Program-made: the position numbers and the translations under genes
NCBI GenBank assembly: GCA_002071085.1
Contig: MWEM01000016.1
Coordinates: 1 to 51,974 of the forward strand
Source of the DNA: Thermotogota bacterium ADurb.Bin062
Lineage (GTDB): Bacteria > Thermotogota > Thermotogae > MWEM01
Reading direction: 5' to 3'
DNA: 51,974 nucleotides
Notes under the pieces: generated by a model
What the model was told of the DNA's origin: nothing
Databases searched by the model: none
What the model saw: the letters and a program-made list of their open reading frames with translations, nothing else
Part shown: positions 45,658-51,974 of the stretch, one piece after another
Numbering within the stretch: position 1 is the first letter of the stretch
Layout of the letters: every line of letters starts with the position of its first letter

Positions 45658-46647
45658 ATGAGGAAACTACGACGCGCGCTTTTCTTCGGAATCTTAGGCG
45701 CCCTACTACCAGTTTTCTTAACGAGTTGTTTCGTGTTGAACATATTCTTTCCCTTACCGGGTAAAGCGAAACGCAACCTATCCGTGTTCCTGCACTACAA
45801 GAATCTGTCTCTAGAGAACCACGAGATGGTTTCCGTAGAGTTGTACTTGACAAAGGTCGAGTTCGGGGGGAAGTCGCTGGACGTCAAAAAAGCCTTCGTC
45901 TTGTCCATCGCTCCGGCCCGCCAAACTCAGAACCTGACGGACTTTTTCAGCAACGAGCACATCGTTTTGGGACAATACACCTTTTCCGAAACAGAGGCTA
46001 ATATCTCCAAACCTTCATTCACTTTTACCTGCGGAAACACGGCGACCATAACCTATCACGAGTATGTAGCGAGCGAGTTTGGCGGAAATGGGACCGTCGA
46101 AGCCACCGCTATTGCCTTCAATTTAGCCAATACCACGTTTGAGGCGCCCGTTATGCAACTTTCTAGCGCAAGGTTCGACAAATACGCCAGCCTCACGCTG
46201 CCGGGTGGGCAAAGCCGCCTGATTCTGATGCTAAACTTGAAATCGATCCCGACTCTCCAAGCGCTGAAAGGCGGAAGCGATCGCTCGTTTTCTTTGAGCG
46301 GATCTATTTCGATGGTTTCCAGGGACCTCTGTTTCGTCTATGGCTCCGTTTCGGATCTCTCCTCGGCAGGGACCTTGGTTCCGGGACAGTATTGGACTGT
46401 CGACTTCGATCAGACCTCAGGCCTCGTGTTTGAAGACTATTATTGGGGCTTTGGGACCTACACGCAGGACGAGTCGCTCAAGAGTCATCGATATTTTTTC
46501 TTCGCTCCGCAAATCACGAACCAGTCCTATCCAGCCGTTTTCGAACTGTACCTTCCCGGGCATACCAGCAGTGTGGGTCGTAAAGAGTTCGAAGTGCCGG
46601 ACGTCGACGAATTGCGCGTGGATATGACAATACAGTCGGATAATTGA
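45658..46647 (+). CDS. Predicted lipoprotein of unknown function
   Basis: This is a 329-residue protein. MRKLRRALFFGILGALLPVFLTSC ends in an LTSC lipobox, so it is probably an acylated membrane-anchored protein. The mature part is rich in beta-strand-like alternating residues and Ser/Thr, as in a beta-sandwich, with one cysteine pair not evident. I recognise no family. ATG 45658 follows GGAGCGG. It lies 22 nt after rpiB and 1 nt before the FtsL-like gene. Confidence 0.7.
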   Translation: MRKLRRALFFGILGALLPVFLTSCFVLNIFFPLPGKAKRNLSVFLHYKNLSLENHEMVSVELYLTKVEFGGKSLDVKKAFVLSIAPARQTQNLTDFFSNEHIVLGQYTFSETEANISKPSFTFTCGNTATITYHEYVASEFGGNGTVEATAIAFNLANTTFEAPVMQLSSARFDKYASLTLPGGQSRLILMLNLKSIPTLQALKGGSDRSFSLSGSISMVSRDLCFVYGSVSDLSSAGTLVPGQYWTVDFDQTSGLVFEDYYWGFGTYTQDESLKSHRYFFFAPQITNQSYPAVFELYLPGHTSSVGRKEFEVPDVDELRVDMTIQSDN

Positions 46648-46648
46648 G

Positions 46649-46942
46649 ATGCTTTACCCAAAACCCTCTTCCGGAAATAATCTTGGGAACCTGTCCCCAA
46701 AGAAAAACACTCCGCAGAAAAAAAAGAAAAGGAAGATCTCCTTGATATATTGGTTCACGATTCTGGCGTTGAGCAGCTGGATGGTCTACCTAAACATCCA
46801 CGTCGTGTTCGAATACCAGGGAGCCAGCGCGAAGTACGAGACAGTCCTGCGGGAGTACGAAGCGAAAAAGAAAGAGTTAGAGGAAAAGATGGAAGAGTAT
46901 TTACGCTTACGTGCCCGAATGGAAGAACATGGGTTGCAATGA
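46649..46942 (+). CDS. Small bitopic coiled-coil protein, FtsL/DivIC-like
   Basis: This is a 97-residue protein. A basic cytosolic N-terminus (KKKKRK, 24-29) is followed by one transmembrane helix (31-53), and then by a heptad-rich coiled coil (58-95, YETVLREYEAKKKELEEKM). The layout is that of the septum proteins FtsL, DivIC and FtsB, but sequence identity is not visible to me. The ATG lies one base after the lipoprotein stop without a separate ribosome site, so it depends on coupling. Confidence 0.6.
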   Translation: MLYPKPSSGNNLGNLSPKKNTPQKKKKRKISLIYWFTILALSSWMVYLNIHVVFEYQGASAKYETVLREYEAKKKELEEKMEEYLRLRARMEEHGLQ

Positions 46943-47741
46943 CTCCTTAATAGCCGGGGGGTTGGCGGATTCGAAAAACTTCTACGTCACGACTTCGGAC
47001 AAGCCAAACCGGCGCCAAGTTGATAAGGCAAAACGGCTGGCGGAAGAGCTTTCCGCACCTTACCTCGATAAGCGACGTTCGATCTTGGCCAATCGAGAAA
47101 GTCATCACGATTTTTACTACGTCGTGGAGAGAAATCGTGTCCTGATACGCCGACAGTCTGACATTTTCTTCTTTCACCCATCCAGCGCGAAGATGCGGAT
47201 GCGTAATTGGAACCACGGACAGAACGAATACCTGCTAGACGCCTTCCAACTCTCCGGCGGGGAGCGAATCTTAGACTTGACCCTCGGTTTAGGGTCCGAC
47301 GCAATACTGATGGGCGGCTTTCTACGAGAAGGACAGGTTATCGGGTTGGAGTCTTCGTTGCATATTTACACGATCGTTCGGTACGGTTTGCAAGACTACG
47401 TGGATCCGGCCGACTGGATCAATGAGAGTATGAAGCGAATCACACCGATCCACGCAGACTATAAAACTTATCTCAGAACGACTCCGGATAAGTCTTTCGA
47501 TCTCGTTTACTGCGACCCGATGTTTGACCATCCCGTGATGCGCTCGTCCGGATTGAATCCTATACGCCCTTTCGCAAACCACGAAGGAGTGTCGGAGGAA
47601 GACATCGAAGAGATGAGAAGAGTGTCGCGAGGTCGCGTTGTGTTTAAGACGCTCATACGAGACCGATTGCTCGGGCAGATACCGGTGAATCGAGTGTACG
47701 GCAGCAAGAGCAGTGGCATACTTTATGGGGTTATTCTATGA
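46929..47741 (+). CDS. SAM-dependent methyltransferase, YpiP/RsmJ-like
   Basis: This is a protein of about 270 residues. VTTSDKPNRRQVDKAKRLAEEL at the N-terminus is a feature of a Firmicutes/Thermotogota methyltransferase group. ILDLTLGLGSDAILMGG is motif I for SAM, and VYCDPMF is the motif IV DPPY-like site, as in the rRNA guanine methyltransferase RsmJ. Probably it modifies RNA. The start is not certain: ATG 46929 and ATG 46911 both lie within the previous gene and neither has a strong ribosome site. It overlaps miaA by ATGA. Confidence 0.75.
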   Translation: MGCNDSLIAGGLADSKNFYVTTSDKPNRRQVDKAKRLAEELSAPYLDKRRSILANRESHHDFYYVVERNRVLIRRQSDIFFFHPSSAKMRMRNWNHGQNEYLLDAFQLSGGERILDLTLGLGSDAILMGGFLREGQVIGLESSLHIYTIVRYGLQDYVDPADWINESMKRITPIHADYKTYLRTTPDKSFDLVYCDPMFDHPVMRSSGLNPIRPFANHEGVSEEDIEEMRRVSRGRVVFKTLIRDRLLGQIPVNRVYGSKSSGILYGVIL

Positions 47742-48661
47742 AGATACCGGTACTTTTCGGGCCCACCGCGGTGGGCAAAACCGATTTGGTTCTGAAATTG
47801 TGCGAGACCTATCCCATCGAGGTCATTTCGATGGATTCGATGCAAATCTATCGACAGATGGATATCGGAACCGCCAAACCCTCGAAAGAGGTCTTGGCGG
47901 TTGCGAAGCATTGGATGATCGATATTTTGGACCCTCAGGAGGAATACAACGCGTATCGGTATCGCTCCGATGCGCTGAAGGCGATCGAAGACGTCCGCTC
48001 GCGCGACAAAATTCCGCTAGTGGTAGGCGGAACTGGATTATACCTTGATGCGCTGATCCACGGTCTATTCGAAGGCGTCTCGAAAGACGAGGGTTTGCGG
48101 CGGGAGTTGAGAAAGACCGAAGAAAACAACCCCGGTTATTTACGGGCTTTCCTGAAAGAAGCGGATCCGGAAAGCTACGCGCGTATACACCCGAATGACA
48201 TTAAAAGAACGATCCGGGCGCTCGAAGTCTACCTCTTAAGCGGAAAAACGCTCTCCACCGCTCAAAAAGATCGGGTTGGAGACGAACGGTTCTTGATCGT
48301 CGAATGCGTTCGCGGACGCGAAGAACTGTATTCGCGTATCGATGCCAGAGTCGATGCGATGATCCAAGAAGGGTTGTTGGAGGAGACTCGCGCATTGCTG
48401 GAGCAGGGCTGCACCGCCCAAACGCAATCGATGAAGGCGATCGGATACCGCGAATCCATACAGTTTTTACAAGGCCTTATCCCCACAAAGGAACAATACC
48501 GACATCGATTGAAGGTCAATACCCACCACTACGCCCGACGCCAGATCATCTGGGGCAGGAAGTACGCCCGAAAAACCTCGTGCGACTTATCCACTGAGCG
48601 TTTTGGAGAGAAAGAACAAAAAGGCCCTATCATTATCGAAAGACTCTTGGAAATGTTATAA
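47738..48661 (+). CDS. miaA: tRNA dimethylallyltransferase
   Basis: This 307-residue cytosolic enzyme adds the isopentenyl group to A37 of tRNAs that read UNN codons. The P-loop is GPTAVGKT at 8-15, then SMDSMQIYRQMDIGTAKPS and DILDPQEEYNAYRY. VVGGTGLYLDALIHGL and AIGYRE complete the family set. It is coupled to the methyltransferase gene by overlap and followed by hfq, as in many bacteria. Confidence 0.95.
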   Translation: MKIPVLFGPTAVGKTDLVLKLCETYPIEVISMDSMQIYRQMDIGTAKPSKEVLAVAKHWMIDILDPQEEYNAYRYRSDALKAIEDVRSRDKIPLVVGGTGLYLDALIHGLFEGVSKDEGLRRELRKTEENNPGYLRAFLKEADPESYARIHPNDIKRTIRALEVYLLSGKTLSTAQKDRVGDERFLIVECVRGREELYSRIDARVDAMIQEGLLEETRALLEQGCTAQTQSMKAIGYRESIQFLQGLIPTKEQYRHRLKVNTHHYARRQIIWGRKYARKTSCDLSTERFGEKEQKGPIIIERLLEML

Positions 48662-48697
48662 TCTTTCTCGTACGGCAGGTATTCGGTAGGCATCCGG

Positions 48698-48714
48698 CGC
48701 TTGTTAAACAAGCG
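48698..48714 (+). promoter_or_regulatory. Small hairpin between miaA and hfq
   Basis: CGCTTGTT (48698-48705) pairs with AACAAGCG (48707-48714), leaving too tight a loop for all eight pairs. It is followed by GGTTTTCTTTT. It could be a weak terminator or a leader element regulating hfq. Confidence 0.35.
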
Positions 48715-48768
48715 GTTTTCTTTTACGAGGTGTGTTCTCCTCATTCTAATGACAGGGCAGGGGTGGAT

Positions 48769-49047
48769 ATGGCAGAAAAATTCAATTTACAGGATCGGTT
48801 CTTGAATCACTTGCGCTTACATAAAGTCGAAGCGAAAGTGTTCCTAGTCAACGGGTTTCAAATCAGAGGGGAAATACGATCGTTCGACAGTTTTACGATC
48901 CTTCTGGAGGACGGCAAGACCCAGAGCTTGATCTATAAGCACGCGATCAGCACGATCACTCCTTCGTCTTATGTGAAATTGGCCAAACCGCAAGAAGATA
49001 GCTCTTCCGAAGAGGAATCCAGCAAACCGGCGTCTCTTTCTAGATAA
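48769..49047 (+). CDS. hfq: RNA chaperone Hfq
   Basis: This is a 92-residue hexameric Sm-like protein that pairs small RNAs with mRNAs. LQDRFLNHLR opens Sm1 with the Q and F that bind A/U-rich RNA. GFQIRGEIRSFDSFTILLE follows, and the Sm2 YKHAIST motif is present. The C-terminal tail is short, Ser/Glu-rich and probably disordered. ATG 48769 follows CAGGGGTGG. A terminator lies downstream. Confidence 0.95.
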   Translation: MAEKFNLQDRFLNHLRLHKVEAKVFLVNGFQIRGEIRSFDSFTILLEDGKTQSLIYKHAISTITPSSYVKLAKPQEDSSSEEESSKPASLSR

Positions 49048-49121
49048 ACGCTCCTAAGCGAGCGACCGAGGTATTAGCGCCAGCCGAAGGCTGTTGTTCT
49101 TCCTTCGAATATATCGAAAAA

Positions 49122-49152
49122 AGCGCGCCCGTTGAGGCGGACGCGCTTTTTT
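49122..49152. terminator. Intrinsic terminator between hfq and cheY
   Basis: AGCGCG (49122-49127) pairs with CGCGCT (49142-49147), with inner CCG/CGG pairs. Six T follow and six A precede, so it can work for both the hfq and the converging cheY transcripts. Confidence 0.85.
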
Positions 49153-49228
49153 CTATCTTCCTTAAAGGCTGATAGGATGTTTTCGCGTCGAGAGAGAGCC
49201 CCCTCTCCCGGATGTGAAAGCTCAAAGG

Positions 49229-49594
49229 TTAGAGGTTCAGCACCTTTTTCACCGCCAGAAGAACCCGTTCATTTTGAAAGGGTTTGAGTATGTAATCGTC
49301 TGCGCCCTCGGAAATCGCTTCTTTGACTTTACTGGTTAGCCCCAAGGACGTGCACATAATCACCCGCGCTTGACTATTTAAAGATTTTATTTTGCGTAGC
49401 GCGTCGATCCCGTTGGTACCAGGCATCGTGATATCCATAATCACGAGGTCGGGATTCAGATCCTTAAACTTTTCCTCCGCCTGGTTTCCGTCGGATGCCT
49501 CTCCCGCGATCTCGTATCCGGCACCGGAGAGAATATTGCGTATTTGTGTACGCATGAACAATGAATCATCCACGATCAGAATGCGCGCAGACAT
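49229..49594 (-). CDS. cheY: CheY-type response regulator
   Basis: This is a 121-residue single receiver domain. The phosphoacceptor is D54 in VIMDITMPG, the acid pair is D9/D10 in ILIVDDS, and CTSLG and LKPF carry the switch Ser/Thr and Lys. ATG 49594 is five bases after GGAGGT. It binds the flagellar switch when phosphorylated by CheA. A TATAAT -10 box on the minus strand lies at 49622-49627. It is a single gene away from the CheA-like and CheW genes. Confidence 0.92.
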   Translation of the reverse strand: MSARILIVDDSLFMRTQIRNILSGAGYEIAGEASDGNQAEEKFKDLNPDLVIMDITMPGTNGIDALRKIKSLNSQARVIMCTSLGLTSKVKEAISEGADDYILKPFQNERVLLAVKKVLNL

Positions 49595-49621
49595 GGTGAC
49601 CTCCACTTCCTATGAGATGAA

Positions 49622-49627
49622 ATTATA
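49622..49627 (-). promoter_or_regulatory. -10 box of cheY
   Basis: Reading the minus strand gives TATAAT, 28 nt before the cheY start codon. No convincing -35 hexamer is seen at 17 nt. Confidence 0.4.
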
Positions 49628-49713
49628 CCATCTTTTTCGTTTTTTTGGGAACAATATACCTGAACTTTGTGATACAATACTTCAGTTCAAAAAAATAACG
49701 GAGGTGGTCGTAT

Positions 49714-50958
49714 ATGCAACTCTTTCTCCTAGGTCTTCAACACTTGTTCACGATGTTTGGCGCAACCGTCGTCGTTCCCATTTTAACGGGGATCCCTGTC
49801 AGCGTCGCGTTGTTTACGTCCGGCGTAGGCACACTTTTCTTTCATCTGCTGACGAAAGGGAAAGTGCCGGTCTATTTAGGCTCTTCCTTCGCCTTCATCT
49901 CTCCCATCATCGCTGTCACTTCGTATTACGCCGGCAGGGAAGACGCCCTCGCGTATGCCTTGGGTGGTGTCGTGGTCTCCGGAATCGTGTATGTCATCTT
50001 CAGCGCGATCATCAGGTATTTGGGTCCGGATCGGATCACGAAAATCTTCCCGCCTGTCGTCACCGGGACGATGATCTCTTTGATCGGCTTGATCCTATCC
50101 CCTGTAGCCGTGAACTGGGCATCCAAGAACTGGGTTTTAGCCATCGTCGTGATCGCCACCATCATCTACGTCAAACTCTACACCCGCGGTTTCATCTCTA
50201 TGCTACCTATCCTGATCGGTATCGCCGTAGGCTACGTCGTCTCGTTATTCTTCGGTGTTCCCGAGTACCGTTTCGACCAATGGTTCAGCTTCCCCTTATT
50301 CTCTTTGCCTAAGTTCTCCCTCTATGCCATAGGGATCGTGGTTCCCGCAGCCATCGCTCCGGCCCTGGAACACATCGGGGACATTTACGCGGTATCTATG
50401 GTTACGAACAAACCGTTTGTCAAGGACCCCGGACTCCATCGTACGATCCTTGCCGACGGACTAGCCACCTCTTTAGCCGCTTTAATCGGCGGCCCTGCGA
50501 ACACCACTTACTCCGAGAATACCGGAGTATTGGCGCTGACGCGACAGTTCAACCCTTGGGTTATGCGTATCGCGGCTATCCTGGCCATCCTTCTATCGTT
50601 TATCGACCCACTCACCCGTTTTATTCAGACGGCCATTCCTGAACCGGTGATGGGCGGGGCGTGTATCGTTCTATTTGGAATGATCGCCACCACCGGGCTT
50701 CGCGTCTTGGTGGAGAACAAGGTGGCTTTTACTTCAAAGAACATGCTGATTATGTCGATTATGCTCTTGTGCGGAATCGGCGGCGCCAACCTCTCAGTCG
50801 GCTCCTTCTCTTTGCAAGGATTGGGGTTGGCCGGCGTCATCGGAATCGTCCTCAATGCCATCCTCAAAGAGACCGAATTAAAGCACTCTGCTGAGAACAC
50901 GTCTCTTATCTTAACCACTAAGTCAAAGGAGGAAGAATACAACGATCGATCCTCTTAA
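49714..50958 (+). CDS. uraA: Uracil-xanthine permease family transporter (NCS2)
   Basis: This is a 414-residue inner-membrane nucleobase:cation symporter with about 14 hydrophobic segments. GLQHLFTMFGATVVVP is the family N-terminus. APALEHIGDIYAVS carries the essential Glu, and NTTYSENTGVLALTR is the UraA-type signature, which favours uracil as the substrate. GGAGGTGG precedes the ATG. It is transcribed away from cheY and no pyrimidine gene lies next to it. Confidence 0.9.
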   Translation: MQLFLLGLQHLFTMFGATVVVPILTGIPVSVALFTSGVGTLFFHLLTKGKVPVYLGSSFAFISPIIAVTSYYAGREDALAYALGGVVVSGIVYVIFSAIIRYLGPDRITKIFPPVVTGTMISLIGLILSPVAVNWASKNWVLAIVVIATIIYVKLYTRGFISMLPILIGIAVGYVVSLFFGVPEYRFDQWFSFPLFSLPKFSLYAIGIVVPAAIAPALEHIGDIYAVSMVTNKPFVKDPGLHRTILADGLATSLAALIGGPANTTYSENTGVLALTRQFNPWVMRIAAILAILLSFIDPLTRFIQTAIPEPVMGGACIVLFGMIATTGLRVLVENKVAFTSKNMLIMSIMLLCGIGGANLSVGSFSLQGLGLAGVIGIVLNAILKETELKHSAENTSLILTTKSKEEEYNDRSS

Positions 50959-51564
50959 GCAAGAACAAAAAATCGCATCGTACAACCAGGAATGCGTGTG
51001 AGATATGTCTTTTCTTGAAGAAGTATAAGCGTGCGAGCATAAGATCGAGGTATAGAAAAAATAGGAATGAGGATGACCGTGCTTCTTTTTCGCGGGGTAA
51101 GTGGTTTTTGCGCCCCCGCGATCTGCCCTTTGCCTTTTGTTAGTGTCGCGGAAAAACGTGCCGGACTAAAGTCCGGCTTTCCCGGCGTATCGCGCCCTTG
51201 CGGAAAGAAAAAGCGCTTACACCGCGATGCTGCGCAAAGGAACCTTTCCGGTAAAAAAGATAAAACCTTGCCAAACTTAAGTTTGGCATTCCCAAGGCGT
51301 TCCCAGGGTGTTCATAGAAATCTTTTCTCTGTGTTCTCTGTGCCCTCCGTGTGAACCCCTTCTCTTCGCGCTGTCGCGGAAAGAAAAAGCGCTTACGCCG
51401 CGATTACTTCGTGGGTTAAGAATCGCGCGATCGAATATTTCCTTATTTCTTGCTGGCACCACATCACTTGACCCACAAGGATAAGCGACGAGAGTCAGTT
51501 TTCGACCTAGAGTAGCCAGGGGATGCAATCGACCCAACAATAACCGCGATAAACGCGCGAAGAA
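50959..51564. repeat. Intergenic repeat patch 7
   Basis: No gene is supported in these 600 bp. An ATCGCGGGGT-type unit lies near 51088-51122, and palindromes GCCGGACTAAAGTCCGGC (51160-51177) and GCCAAACTTAAGTTTGGC (51270-51287). Cores lie at 51213-51228 and 51389-51404. CTCTGTGTTCTCTGTGCCCTCC lies near 51325, and a CACATCACTTGACCCACA tail ends near 51477. From 51262 to 51480 it repeats the composite element of 315-548. Confidence 0.7.
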
Positions 51565-51609
51565 TGACCCCACAAAAAAGCCTCCGAGGAAGTAAAATAC
51601 ACTCGGAGG
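51565..51609. mobile_element. Left end region of an IS21-like element
   Basis: CCTCCGAG (51581-51588) and CTCGGAGG (51602-51609) form a perfect palindrome just before the transposase gene. The text from TGACCCCACA (51565) onwards is a likely terminal repeat, since the interspersed repeats stop here. The right end is outside the window, so the boundary is inferred. Confidence 0.4.
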
Positions 51610-51620
51610 TGAAGAAGGGG

Positions 51621-51974
51621 ATGAAGACGGCAATGGAAATCAAAATGATTCTACAGACGTACAACGAGATCGCGACGATTAAAGGAACAGCGCGAGCGTT
51701 AGGGATCGCGAAAGAGACGGTAAAGAAGTATCTGAAGCGCTATTGGGAACTACATAACGGAGAAAGAAGCCGAATCAGCCCAGAAAGCGAAGAACGAGTC
51801 ATCCAAGTGCATCCGGCGGGAAGGACGGTAGAATTCGATTGGGGAGAAATCAAGCTCACCATCGACGGGATAGAAGACACCTACCAGCTTGGGGCATTTA
51901 TGGACAACGGAGAAATGATTGCGGTGCATCGAATCCCGGAAGAAAAGGGAAAGGACGTCATCCGGATTGAACAC
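51621..51974 (+). CDS. istA: IS21-family transposase IstA, partial
   Basis: The frame from ATG 51621 stays open for 118 codons to the window edge. An N-terminal helix-turn-helix (IATIKGTARALGIAKETVKKY) is followed by VEFDWGEIKLTIDG, the start of the rve integrase catalytic core, where IstA has the HPPG...VDWGE pattern. HPAG is seen just before it. AAGAAGGGG precedes the ATG. The catalytic Asp and Glu further on and the istB gene would lie beyond the end. Confidence 0.75.
   Translation, partial: MKTAMEIKMILQTYNEIATIKGTARALGIAKETVKKYLKRYWELHNGERSRISPESEERVIQVHPAGRTVEFDWGEIKLTIDGIEDTYQLGAFMDNGEMIAVHRIPEEKGKDVIRIEH

Overview
The window reads as a chromosomal segment of a Thermotogota bacterium with roughly 50% GC. 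The order metG-gyrA-STAS antagonist-rpiB matches, as far as I remember, the Thermotoga maritima TM1085-TM1080 neighbourhood. A heterodimeric exporter of the TM287/288 type, glycosyltransferases of the mannosylglucosylglycerate type, a miaA-hfq pair and an anaerobe-type direct homocysteine pathway point the same way. No rRNA, tRNA or CRISPR array was found. The genus cannot be told from this window.

Region by region. Positions 549-11055 form an island for a glycosylglycerate compatible solute. It holds a GT4 enzyme resembling mannosylglucosylglycerate synthase (minus strand), then an RpiR regulator with a strong promoter and two operator-like palindromes, a complete sugar ABC importer, a GH38 mannosidase broken by a +1 frameshift, and a GT81-like glucosylglycerate synthase. 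Positions 11669-15798 encode a heterodimeric ABC exporter. Positions 16244-20885 are an operon from aspartate to homocysteine (aspartokinase, aspartate-semialdehyde dehydrogenase, COG1900, COG2122). It is headed by what looks like a methionine-codon leader-peptide attenuator, which is the most striking find here. Next come an MCP and an MFS transporter. Positions 25065-28891 are a gene graveyard in which only a Nudix and a DJ-1/PfpI gene look intact.

Positions 28959-31039 encode a CheA-like protein that lacks the Hpt domain and has lost its ATP-binding motifs, followed by two CheW proteins; this could be a signalling-array scaffold. Then follow an Fe-S aldo/keto reductase, an ABC-2 type exporter, glycerate kinase, a HAD phosphatase and a second sugar importer operon without its own ATPase (31221-40079). 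A housekeeping block runs from 40230 to 49047: metG, gyrA, STAS, rpiB, lipoprotein, FtsL-like protein, methyltransferase, miaA, hfq. A convergent cheY and a UraA-type permease follow. The window ends inside an IS21-like transposase gene.

Seven intergenic patches are built from the same few interspersed repeats: an 18-nt palindrome with compensated base changes, and hairpins ending in ATCGCG/CGCGAT. Together they form a composite element of about 220 bp seen at 315-548 and again at 51262-51480.
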